A stretch of 41,703 bases of DNA. Origin: Euryarchaeota archaeon UBA258 (GTDB lineage: Archaea > Thermoplasmatota > Poseidoniia > Poseidoniales > Poseidoniaceae). Positions within the stretch are counted from its first letter, which is position 1. The number at the start of each line of letters is the position of its first letter. Shown in pieces: positions 6,978-14,608 of the stretch. The notes under the pieces are model-generated. The model was not told the DNA's origin, searched no databases, and worked only from the letters and a program-made list of their open reading frames with translations. Position numbers and translations under genes: made by a program. Where the stretch lies: the NCBI GenBank assembly GCA_002502605.1, contig DAPR01000063.1, forward strand, positions 1-41,703, read 5' to 3'.

Positions 6978-9500
6978 TCAATCCTTTGCTTTGAAGACAT
7001 GTTCGCACGCAGGACAGCGGACTGAACCTGAATAATCACTTGGCACCCGCAAGGATTGAGCGCATTCTGGGCAAGAAACTTCCACTTTTTCGTCTGGTTG
7101 TTCTGCAACTGCATCGTCAACCACTTCTTCGACTTCGTCCTCTTCTGGCTCTTCTGGCTCTTCGACGTCCTCGCTTTGACCTTCGATGTCAAATTTATTC
7201 GAACAATCCGGGCAGCGAACAGAGCCGCTGTATGTCGCTGGAACCCTGAGTTGTCGAGCGCATTCCGGGCAACCGATTTGGATCTTCTCAACGTTTTTAG
7301 AAGCCTTTGAGCCGCCCTTGGATTTTGACTTCGAGGGACGTACTTTGTCTCGCTTACTCGATGGTTTGAGGCTTTGAGCCTGCTGAATACGAACGCCTGC
7401 AACGATGGCACCGGCAAGGCCAACACCTCCAAACAGGGCCAACCAAGGCACTTCGAACTCTTCAGCCTCCACTTCCAATTCAGAGGAAATAAACGATTCT
7501 GAACCGATGACTTGCGAGCCACCAATGCTCCATTTTGCTTCAAGTGTCACGCGGGTGCCTTCTGGCCAACTCTCGATGCTCATCGTGATGACACTTGTTT
7601 CACCAGCACCCAAGATTGGAGTGGCCTTTGTTGCAAGCAGCGTGTTGTCATCGCTCAACAGAAGAACCTCACCTGCGAGACCATCTGCATCTCCAGTGTT
7701 GTCGATGGTGATCTCAATCTCCGCATTTTGGCCTGCCGCAGGACGAGATGGCGAGGAAACGGGATTGAATTTCAATTCGTAAACCGGGCGATCATCGGGT
7801 ATAGTTTTGCTATCACTCGAAGGGCCAAGCGCTTCACTCCAGTCGATTGCATCAGCCCGCAACGTCACCCGGTCTGAGTCGATGAAACCGAGTTCGAGTT
7901 GGCCGTTGACGACACCTGGTGCAAGGTTGATGACATAATCCAAAACATACGTTTCGCCAGAGTCGAAGTAGCCCAAACGGATCCGAACAGGTCGGTCAAC
8001 ACCTTCTGCAAGGGTGACAGACCACTCCATCTCAACGCCTTTTTCAGCGTCCCATGTGACTGCGTCAACGCTGGGAACCAAGCTTTGCTTTGCCGCTACT
8101 GGCACGGTGATGGTTCCGTTGAGCCCTTCATCGATGCTCCCGTCGGGGGAGACTAACCGCCATTCAATCGGCTCATCGCCCATGGTGAGCATAGGTACGA
8201 CCACAGAAACTTCACCGGCTGCATTGAGGTCCAAGGAAAGCATTGGGCTTGTGTAAACTGATTGAGAAGTGGTGCATTCTAAAGCAACCTGGCCAACTCG
8301 GTCGCCATGGTTGCGAACGAGCATGGAAAACCGTGCACTGTCACCGACATGCCATGGGCCATCCAGAACGCCGGGAGTTTGGGATCCTGCTGCTTCAAAT
8401 TGCGCTGAAACAACATTGAATTCTGTGGTGAAAGGAGTGTTTGAAAGGTCTGATATCCTCATTCCAAGTGCTGAGCAGTTCAGTTCCGCTGGGCGTGCTT
8501 GGGTTGTGAACACCAGCGTTGTCGATGCAGCGGTCTCGAGGTCAAGCGTTTGGTTGAGCACCGTGCTTTCACCGAACTCGCAGAGGATGGTTCCAGAGAA
8601 CATTCGTGTTCCTGTGTTGTCCACTGTTAAGTTCCAATCAAGCACATCGCCAGCGTTGTATTCTGTGGTCAGCAAAGTGGCATCGAGGTTCATGAGCGGC
8701 AACGGAGGTGGGCCAACGACGAAGGGCACAGTCATGGTTTCATCCGATTCATCACCGTCTCCAGTCGCATTGAGGGCAAGGGTCACGTCCGAGTCACCCT
8801 CTGTCATCGAAATGGTCGAGTTCACGAGAACGAGCGTGCTTGACATTGCTGGAACTTGAACATCCGCCACAGTAAGAAGTTCTTCAGCATCACCTGAAGT
8901 GATGTTGACCGTCATGTGACCCGACCACGGGTAGTCGCCATTGTTGAGCACTGGAATCTGTACACCAACCCGGTCCCCGTCGCTGATGGTGAGGTTTCCA
9001 GTTTCGATACCGTTTAAATCGAGACTGGTGAAGAGAACATCTCCAGAGACGCCAAGGCTTATGTCGAGTGGAACCAAGCGTTGAATCGTTCGATTGAACG
9101 ACAGTACATTGCTCCCAGTTTCGGCTCCCGTATCACCGGTGAGTGTTGTTTCAACAATCGAATATCCATAGGGAATGGAGTTGAACGTCACCGTGAAGGT
9201 ATCCACTGCATTCATAGGGATCGTTTTGCTTTCGTTCACCGAATCCAAAAGCTCGCCTCCAATGGTTTTCAATGTGGATGAGGCAGTGACATCGGCGCTT
9301 TGACCACTCGCTTCAGCCACATCGAAGGTAAAGGTGAGCGATGCGCTTTCCAACTGCTCGGATGCGGCCAAGGAGACAGTGGATTCATCGATGGTAGCCA
9401 ATCCACCAGAAGCAGCGACCTGTGGCACGATTAGACTGAGAATTAAGAGGGACAAAAGCCCCGCGGGAATGAGCAAACTGCTTCGTTCACGCCCCCCCAT
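6978..9500 (-). CDS. Secreted CARDB-like repeat protein with cytosolic zinc-ribbon tail
   Basis: This is an 840-residue surface protein. It starts with a signal peptide (SLLIPAGLLSLLILSLIVPQ), then has about 650 residues of beta-rich repeats with the CARDB/NEW3-like pattern (VDNTGTRMFSG, VRNHGDRVGQV, ITIDNTGDADGL). A transmembrane helix lies at about 684-705, followed by a basic linker. Two zinc ribbons of the MJ0042 type come last (CPEC-x15-CPDC near 744-768; CPEC-x15-CPAC near 810-834), separated by an acidic linker. The predicted topology is repeats outside and zinc ribbons inside. The extracellular part is probably adhesive or scaffolding, which is inference. The start is the ATG at 9500. 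It appears to open the minus-strand block running down to LysE, with DtxR 24 bases behind. Confidence 0.75.
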   Translation of the reverse strand: MGGRERSSLLIPAGLLSLLILSLIVPQVAASGGLATIDESTVSLAASEQLESASLTFTFDVAEASGQSADVTASSTLKTIGGELLDSVNESKTIPMNAVDTFTVTFNSIPYGYSIVETTLTGDTGAETGSNVLSFNRTIQRLVPLDISLGVSGDVLFTSLDLNGIETGNLTISDGDRVGVQIPVLNNGDYPWSGHMTVNITSGDAEELLTVADVQVPAMSSTLVLVNSTISMTEGDSDVTLALNATGDGDESDETMTVPFVVGPPPLPLMNLDATLLTTEYNAGDVLDWNLTVDNTGTRMFSGTILCEFGESTVLNQTLDLETAASTTLVFTTQARPAELNCSALGMRISDLSNTPFTTEFNVVSAQFEAAGSQTPGVLDGPWHVGDSARFSMLVRNHGDRVGQVALECTTSQSVYTSPMLSLDLNAAGEVSVVVPMLTMGDEPIEWRLVSPDGSIDEGLNGTITVPVAAKQSLVPSVDAVTWDAEKGVEMEWSVTLAEGVDRPVRIRLGYFDSGETYVLDYVINLAPGVVNGQLELGFIDSDRVTLRADAIDWSEALGPSSDSKTIPDDRPVYELKFNPVSSPSRPAAGQNAEIEITIDNTGDADGLAGEVLLLSDDNTLLATKATPILGAGETSVITMSIESWPEGTRVTLEAKWSIGGSQVIGSESFISSELEVEAEEFEVPWLALFGGVGLAGAIVAGVRIQQAQSLKPSSKRDKVRPSKSKSKGGSKASKNVEKIQIGCPECARQLRVPATYSGSVRCPDCSNKFDIEGQSEDVEEPEEPEEDEVEEVVDDAVAEQPDEKVEVSCPECAQSLRVPSDYSGSVRCPACEHVFKAKD

Positions 9501-9559
9501 AGTCCCCGCTTAGCAAGGGGGTTCTTCACCTTCACGCCAAACTAGGACGCTACGCAGTG

Positions 9560-9565
9560 TTTATT
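9560..9565 (+). promoter_or_regulatory. TATA box for the coiled-coil/TUTase operon
   Basis: TTTATT at 9560-9565 lies about 30 bases before the ATG at 9593, predicting transcription from about 9588. This argues against the in-frame GTG at 9557, which would lie upstream of the transcript. The same bases read on the minus strand (GAATAAAC) could also serve the divergent surface-protein gene that starts at 9500. Confidence 0.45.
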
Positions 9566-9592
9566 CAAGGTTGGAAGGTGGGGGGACACTGT

Positions 9593-10444
9593 ATGACCCC
9601 CGAAGAGTTGCTCGGTGTGACCCCCGCCTTGTTGGCGAAGTCCATTTTACACCGTCGCGAACGCCTCGCTGAGGTCATACCAGAACAACTTGACGCACGC
9701 CAAGAAGAACTGGTTGCAGCCGAACCTCTGGCACGGGCTGCTAAAGAAAAGCGGGATGGCATCAACACCAAGGTTGCCAACCTCAAGCGAGAGCGTGCTG
9801 AGGCACAAACAAAGGCTCGCACGCTGTTCAAGCGGGCGGGTGAATTGCGCGACAAACTCCAAGCATCTGGCGGCATCAAAGATCCAAATCCAAAGTGGGC
9901 AAAGGAAAAGCTCGATGAGAAATTAATGAAGTTAGAACAGGAACTGGAAACCAATGCAGGGAACCACAAAACTGAACAGAAATACATCCAAGAAATGAAG
10001 AACTTGATCCGTCAACACGATGAATGGGTCGAAAAGCGCAGTTCCAGCCAAGAAGGTTTGACCGAGATGGATGCATCATTCAAGCAGGCAAAGGCGTTGC
10101 TTGAGCAGGCCCAAAAAGCCCATGATGCCATCTTAGAACTGGCCAGCGAAAATGAACATTTCCACACCACCTACGTGGAACATGAAGCGCACAGGCGACG
10201 CGCAGACAGCAGAACAAAGCGTTTGGCAGAAGCCCTTGACAGCAGCCAACGAGGCCTTGAGCACTGGCAGAAAATCATCGATGAAGGGTTTGATCGTCTG
10301 TTGGCGAACGCCGCTCATGTACGAGACGGGGGAGTCTCAAGCGCCGCTCGAAACAAAAAACCAACCAGCAAGCAGGACAAGCCGAAAAAACGGCAAAAGA
10401 AAACCAAGTCTTCCAAACAAACGAAGGGTGGTGAAGAAGAATGA
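9593..10444 (+). CDS. Coiled-coil protein, COG1340-like (paralogue 2 of 3), coupled to the TUTase-like gene
   Basis: From the ATG at 9593 the product has 283 residues. It is nearly all charged helix with a strongly basic Lys/Arg/Ser tail (after residue 250). Residues 107-138 (LDEKLMKLEQELETNAGN then EQKYIQEMKNL) match the hairpin motif of the coiled-coil proteins at 3680 and 13648. The start was chosen because a TATA box at 9560 sits at the right distance and GGTGGGGGG precedes the ATG as a Shine-Dalgarno. The stop codon overlaps the ATG of the next gene by four bases (ATGA), so translation is probably coupled. The tight link suggests that this protein works with the nucleotidyltransferase, perhaps as a helical partner or RNA-binding scaffold, which is inference. 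No catalytic motif is visible. Confidence 0.7.
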   Translation: MTPEELLGVTPALLAKSILHRRERLAEVIPEQLDARQEELVAAEPLARAAKEKRDGINTKVANLKRERAEAQTKARTLFKRAGELRDKLQASGGIKDPNPKWAKEKLDEKLMKLEQELETNAGNHKTEQKYIQEMKNLIRQHDEWVEKRSSSQEGLTEMDASFKQAKALLEQAQKAHDAILELASENEHFHTTYVEHEAHRRRADSRTKRLAEALDSSQRGLEHWQKIIDEGFDRLLANAAHVRDGGVSSAARNKKPTSKQDKPKKRQKKTKSSKQTKGGEEE

Positions 10445-12621
10445 GTGAGGATTGTGAAGTCACCGGGTTCTCACCTCAACAAATCGCACGCTGGCCGAAT
10501 GTGCACAAGCAATTGTGTGGACAACTTGAACTGCCTCTCATCAGTGAGGTAAGCGAAGAGGTCATCCTCAACATCGATGAAGGAATCCAAGCCATGCTCA
10601 AGTCCGAAGGACCAAACCCAAAGCATCTCAAGGCAAGAGCAGGCTTGTTCAAGCATCTGAAGCGAACCCTTGAGCACCGATTCAAGAACGCAACATTGCA
10701 ACAATTTGGTTCATCACAATCAGGGTTGTCACTGCAAGCAGGCGACTTGGACTTATGCCTCCAGTTTGAAGGACCAATCCCCGCAAAGGCACTCAAGCAA
10801 ATCAATCGCCTGCTTAAACAGCACGACATGGAAGACATTGTGATGCTGGCAAGGGCAAAAGTCCCAATCATCAAATTCAAGGATGAACGAACCAAAATCC
10901 CTGTGGATATTTCGATCAACAACACACTTGCCCTTCACAACACTGAACTTCTAAAGCGGTATTCAGCGTGTGACGAGCGAATCCGAAACCTCGTATTGGC
11001 CGTGAAGCATTGGGCCCTCCGACGAGACATAGGTGATGCAGCATCTGGTTCATTTTCTTCCTACGCCTGGACATTGTTGGCCATCCAAGCGTTGCAACGA
11101 ACTCAACCACCTGTGGCACCTGTTCTTCAAGCGGGCAATGAACGGACCATGATGGAAGTCGAAGGAACAACCTATGACTTGACCATGATGGAAGTTGATG
11201 CAGCAACCCCAAGCGAGAAAAATGACCAATCCATTGGTGAACTGTTCATCGACTTCATGTTCCAATACGCCACCTCGTGGCCGTTCCAAGACCATGTTAT
11301 TTCAATTCGAACCGGCGACCACATCACCCGTAAATCAAAACGGTGGAAGTACGCTACACCTCGCGCTGAAAAAGCTGTTACAATGGAAAAACGAACTCGC
11401 CTCGGTCAGCATTCTCTACCGGTCGAGGACCCGTTTGACCTCAAGCATGATCTGAGCCGTGTGCTTCGGCCCTCCGGTGCGATGGACATCCAAGAAGAAT
11501 TCCTCAAGGCTTGGCTGGCAATTGCATCTGGAAGCAGGTGGAGCGACATCGTCAATGCTAAACATCCTGAACGGTTTACACCCGTTGAAGAATTCGATTT
11601 ATTTGCCGACTTAAGGCAAAAGACGGCCGTTGAGGTGGCAACGCTTGTCAAAGAGAACACAACCGAACTTGAGGCCCTTGATGAACGACTCACAGCACTC
11701 ATCGATGAGCGCAAACTCAACATTCGCATGTCGAAAAGACTGCGTGGAACCATCGAAGAGACGAGTGACCTCCGCAAGGAACTGAAAACCATCATCCGTG
11801 GGCTCAGACCTCGTTCCAAGCAAATGGATGAACTGCAAAAACAACGCAATGAAATCGATCAAAGGATCGGTATTCCACTGTATCGAATCAAGAAATTGAT
11901 GACGGATGTGTATGAACAACTCACGGGTGAAATCGACATTTTCCAAGTCCCGTCCTTACAAAGAGAAGAAGACCAATTTGCTTGGTTCTTTGAACTGCAA
12001 GCCATGCATGAACAAGCGACATTAGCCCAAGAGTCACATCAAGCCTTTATTGCCCTTCTAAAAGAGCAGAAAGAAGCTGTCCGTGCCCTCAAAGAAAACG
12101 AAAAAGAGCAACTCAAGCACAAAACCGAGTTGATCGAATCCGAGCCGATGCTCAAGGATTTAGACCTGAACTTTAGCGACGCAATGCAGTTTGACAAGAA
12201 GGCTCACAAACTGATGAAGGTGATCGATCAGCGCCGAACTGAAGTTCGACGCCTTCGCAGGGAAAAGGGACGCCTAGAAGCATGGGTCCGAATCAGTTCC
12301 AATCCAAACCCACGCGGTCATGCCCGAAAAGGCAACAAGGGTGGCGGCAAGAAGCGAACCAAGTCAGGTTCTGCAGACTGGAAGCCTCGCAACAATGGCC
12401 CGCGACCTGAAGACGTGCAAAAAAGAGCAGCTGAAGGTGGAACACTCTCGCTTTCCGACCTCGATGTGTTGCTCAACAGTGGCGGGTTCAAAGCCGTTAC
12501 AAAAGGACAACCAACTGCGAAATCCAATCGTCGCCAAGAGCGAAAGAAAAAGGCCAATGCCAGAAATCTTACGCCACATCGAGGGACCCGTTCCCAATCC
12601 AAGAAAGGTCGAAAGGATTGA
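10441..12621 (+). CDS. Cid1/TUTase-like terminal nucleotidyltransferase (non-canonical poly(A)/poly(U) polymerase family) with coiled-coil tail
   Basis: This 726-residue protein belongs to the DNA polymerase beta-like nucleotidyltransferase superfamily. Residues 88-106 show the GS signature and two catalytic aspartates (QFGSSQSGLSL, then GDLDLCL: Asp102, Asp104); the third is Asp156 in KIPVDISINN. LALHNTELLKRY (163-174) and KHWALRRDI plus SFSSYAW (189-210) match the central domain of Cid1, GLD-2 and human TUTases. A PAP-associated region follows: GELFIDFMFQYA (266-277), DHVISIRTG (284-292), VEDPFDLKHDLSR (328-340). His336 sits where Cid1 has its UTP-selecting histidine. Residues 375-620 are coiled coil; the end is a basic tail with a GGTLSLSDLDVLL motif near 666. 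The family adds nucleotides to RNA 3' ends. The fold and active site are clear; the RNA substrate and the U or A preference are inference. Confidence 0.85.
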   Translation: MSEDCEVTGFSPQQIARWPNVHKQLCGQLELPLISEVSEEVILNIDEGIQAMLKSEGPNPKHLKARAGLFKHLKRTLEHRFKNATLQQFGSSQSGLSLQAGDLDLCLQFEGPIPAKALKQINRLLKQHDMEDIVMLARAKVPIIKFKDERTKIPVDISINNTLALHNTELLKRYSACDERIRNLVLAVKHWALRRDIGDAASGSFSSYAWTLLAIQALQRTQPPVAPVLQAGNERTMMEVEGTTYDLTMMEVDAATPSEKNDQSIGELFIDFMFQYATSWPFQDHVISIRTGDHITRKSKRWKYATPRAEKAVTMEKRTRLGQHSLPVEDPFDLKHDLSRVLRPSGAMDIQEEFLKAWLAIASGSRWSDIVNAKHPERFTPVEEFDLFADLRQKTAVEVATLVKENTTELEALDERLTALIDERKLNIRMSKRLRGTIEETSDLRKELKTIIRGLRPRSKQMDELQKQRNEIDQRIGIPLYRIKKLMTDVYEQLTGEIDIFQVPSLQREEDQFAWFFELQAMHEQATLAQESHQAFIALLKEQKEAVRALKENEKEQLKHKTELIESEPMLKDLDLNFSDAMQFDKKAHKLMKVIDQRRTEVRRLRREKGRLEAWVRISSNPNPRGHARKGNKGGGKKRTKSGSADWKPRNNGPRPEDVQKRAAEGGTLSLSDLDVLLNSGGFKAVTKGQPTAKSNRRQERKKKANARNLTPHRGTRSQSKKGRKD

Positions 12622-12627
12622 GCATCA

Positions 12628-13131
12628 ATGGCTGACATCCAATGGATCTTGGGTGTCGAACCAACCAAGTTGCCCAGTGAATGGCGAGAACGGATTCAGA
12701 AATTGTTCCTTGAAGAAACTGGAGAAGCCTACGCCGATGTATCGATTGCATCGCTGCCGATTCCAGCATGGGAAGGGAATCTGTTGCTTGTCGACATGAA
12801 CACATACCCTGCACCGGAATCGCTGAAGGGGTTGCTCTGGGCGTTGCCATTCCTTGAGGAAGGCGTGCGAATTGCCGCCTTTGCCATCAGCGCTGAGATG
12901 CAAAATTTTGGTTGGGGGTCACTCGCTTGGCATCATTTGGTCAACGCTTGCCATGTTCATACAAAATCCTTCATTCAGTTGGAGGTGAAGGCATCAAACA
13001 ACCGCGCTCAGGAATTCTATAGAGTTCGTGGCTTAAACGTGGAAAAGCATCTTGAGAACTATTACAAATCTGGTTTGGGTTACATGATGAAGGGACCCGT
13101 GCCGCCAATCGGTGACCTTCACCGTTCTTGA
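12628..13131 (+). CDS. GNAT-family N-acetyltransferase
   Basis: This 167-residue protein shows the GNAT core. A beta-strand and acetyl-CoA loop come first (AFAISAEMQNFGWGSLAWHH, residues 88-107, with QNFGWGS standing for the Q/RxxGxG/A motif). The C-terminal motif follows (LEVKASNNRAQEFYRVRGL then GYMMKGP), as in RimI-like enzymes. The N-terminal half (strand/helix with WRERIQKLFLEETGEAY) is less typical. The acceptor could be a protein N terminus, a side chain or a small molecule; sequence does not decide. It starts 6 bases after the TUTase-like gene and reads the same way, so it is likely the third gene of that operon. Confidence 0.75.
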   Translation: MADIQWILGVEPTKLPSEWRERIQKLFLEETGEAYADVSIASLPIPAWEGNLLLVDMNTYPAPESLKGLLWALPFLEEGVRIAAFAISAEMQNFGWGSLAWHHLVNACHVHTKSFIQLEVKASNNRAQEFYRVRGLNVEKHLENYYKSGLGYMMKGPVPPIGDLHRS

Positions 13132-13174
13132 CGCGAGGTCAAAGGTTAAGCGGCCCCTCCAGCATCGTTGAATT

Positions 13175-13492
13175 GTGGAACAACGGGTGCTCGACGGCCT
13201 CTTGGCAACAGAGGGTGTGCTTCAGGTCGCACTGCTTGACCGCGACGGGCTCGTCACCTGCACTGCGCCACGTCACGATGATACCGTTGAACGCCTAGGT
13301 CAGGCCGTCGGCCCGCTCGATGCATCAAAGCAAAATCGCATCACGCTTCACGGGGAACACGGTTGCGTCATGGCCCAGAGCCTCAAGGCAGGACGTGTCC
13401 TTGTTCTGAAGTGTGAAACTGGTGCAAACTTAGGACTCATTCGTGGGGTTTTGGATCAAGCCATCGCCGCCTTTGACGCCGCTATCATCTGA
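13175..13492 (+). CDS. Roadblock/LC7-like small protein
   Basis: This 105-residue protein has the alternating strand-helix pattern of Roadblock/LC7 domains: a starting helix (VLDGLLATEGVLQVALLDRDG), strands, and a closing helix (LIRGVLDQAIAAFDAAI). Such proteins dimerise and in prokaryotes often partner with small GTPases of the MglA type. No GTPase gene is in the window. The start is GTG at 13175; no ATG is available in frame. GGTTAAG about 27 bases upstream may be a TATA box giving a leaderless transcript. The family call is by pattern and is moderately sure. Confidence 0.6.
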   Translation: MEQRVLDGLLATEGVLQVALLDRDGLVTCTAPRHDDTVERLGQAVGPLDASKQNRITLHGEHGCVMAQSLKAGRVLVLKCETGANLGLIRGVLDQAIAAFDAAII

Positions 13493-13647
13493 GTAAAAAG
13501 TCAGAAAAACCTCTGTTTTCTTGGATTGAAAACCATACCGTCGTGACCGAGCCATCATCGCTTCTCAGTGAAGGGATTAAATGGAGGTGCAAGGTCGCCA
13601 AACCGGTGAGAAGATGGGAATCTTCCACTGAACAGGTGCGATAGTTA

Positions 13648-14544
13648 ATGTCAGAACTCAAAACTCAACTCGAAGAGCGACGAAAATTGGTCGATGGAAA
13701 GGCGACCAGTTACCGAACAACCCGTGACGAATGGAACGACAAATCGAAGTCATTCACGGGTACGCGAAACGAATTGAATGCTGAGGTTCGAGAACTGATC
13801 GTGCAAGTGCGTGAACAACGTGAAATCCGAGAACAAATGAACGAAATCGTTCGTGAGAAGAAAGGCGCTCGTCAAGAGGCGAACACCGCCGTTCGTGCTG
13901 CAAAGGAAATGCTTGATGCTGCAAAAGGCCCACAAGCCGCACCCGCACCTGTTGAACCTGGACAGCGACGAGGGCGCCGCGAGAAACCACCTGAAACCAT
14001 TCACACCCTTCGCCGAGAATTGAACCGACTCGAAAATGAATTCGAGCGCGGACGGCACACTGGAAACAACGAAACAAAGGTCATGAAGCGCATGAAGGAA
14101 ATCAGTGCTAAGATCAAGAAGATGAAGACCAGTGAAGATGGAAACACCGAACTCAAAGAGGCTCGTGAATTGCTCCGTGTGGCCATGGAAGCCCAAGAAG
14201 AAGCCCACGAACAAGTAACTGCAGCCGCACAAGCCGCTCAAGAGGCTCACGATTTGATGCTCCAATGGAACAAGGAAGTTGACCGCATCCGTGACAAGGC
14301 TGAGTCCGCTCACAGAGAACTTCGGAAGTCCAAGAAAGAAGCAGACAAGGCACACCACCTGTACATCGTTTCACTTCGCTGCCTCCACTCAATCCAAGAC
14401 ATTCTTCGAGCTATGCGTGGTGCAATTGCTGGTGCTGGACAACGTCCATCTGCCCGTGTTGAAGTGCAGGACCTCATGTCCAAGTTGATGTCTGGAGAGA
14501 CGCTTTCAACCGACGAGTTGATGCAACTCCAGCGATTTGACTGA
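13648..14544 (+). CDS. Coiled-coil protein, COG1340-like (paralogue 3 of 3)
   Basis: This 298-residue charged helical protein has a Pro-rich break at residues 95-118 and a short C-terminal segment SGETLSTDELMQLQ (282-295). Residues 121-152 (LRRELNRLENEFERGRHT then ETKVMKRMKEI) match the hairpin motif of the coiled-coil proteins at 3680 and 9593. The C-terminal GETLSTDEL motif resembles GGTLSLSDLDVLL in the tail of the TUTase-like enzyme at 10441. Small GxxLS/TxxEL motifs of this kind occur at the ends of COG1340-type archaeal proteins. No enzyme motif is visible. The 155-base gap before it holds no gene I can support, only A/T-rich stretches. It precedes purP by 64 bases. Confidence 0.7.
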   Translation: MSELKTQLEERRKLVDGKATSYRTTRDEWNDKSKSFTGTRNELNAEVRELIVQVREQREIREQMNEIVREKKGARQEANTAVRAAKEMLDAAKGPQAAPAPVEPGQRRGRREKPPETIHTLRRELNRLENEFERGRHTGNNETKVMKRMKEISAKIKKMKTSEDGNTELKEARELLRVAMEAQEEAHEQVTAAAQAAQEAHDLMLQWNKEVDRIRDKAESAHRELRKSKKEADKAHHLYIVSLRCLHSIQDILRAMRGAIAGAGQRPSARVEVQDLMSKLMSGETLSTDELMQLQRFD

Positions 14545-14545
14545 A

Positions 14546-14560
14546 CATCGCTTAGCGATG
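14546..14560 (+). repeat. Short inverted repeat after the coiled-coil gene
   Basis: catcgct (14546-14552) and agcgatg (14554-14560) form a near-continuous dyad immediately after the stop codon at 14542-14544 and about 50 bases before purP. It could be a weak terminator hairpin (6-base stem, 3-base loop) or a protein-binding dyad in the purP leader. No T-run follows, so intrinsic termination is not well supported. Confidence 0.3.
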
Positions 14561-14608
14561 ACATGAAAGACCCCCCCGACCACAGGGAAGATTACCGAGG
14601 GATTACCC

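Noticed and set aside
9557..9592. GTG start giving 12 more residues to the coiled-coil protein
   Set aside because: A TATA box at 9560 overlaps this region, so the transcript should begin after it; the ATG at 9593 has a purine-rich Shine-Dalgarno.
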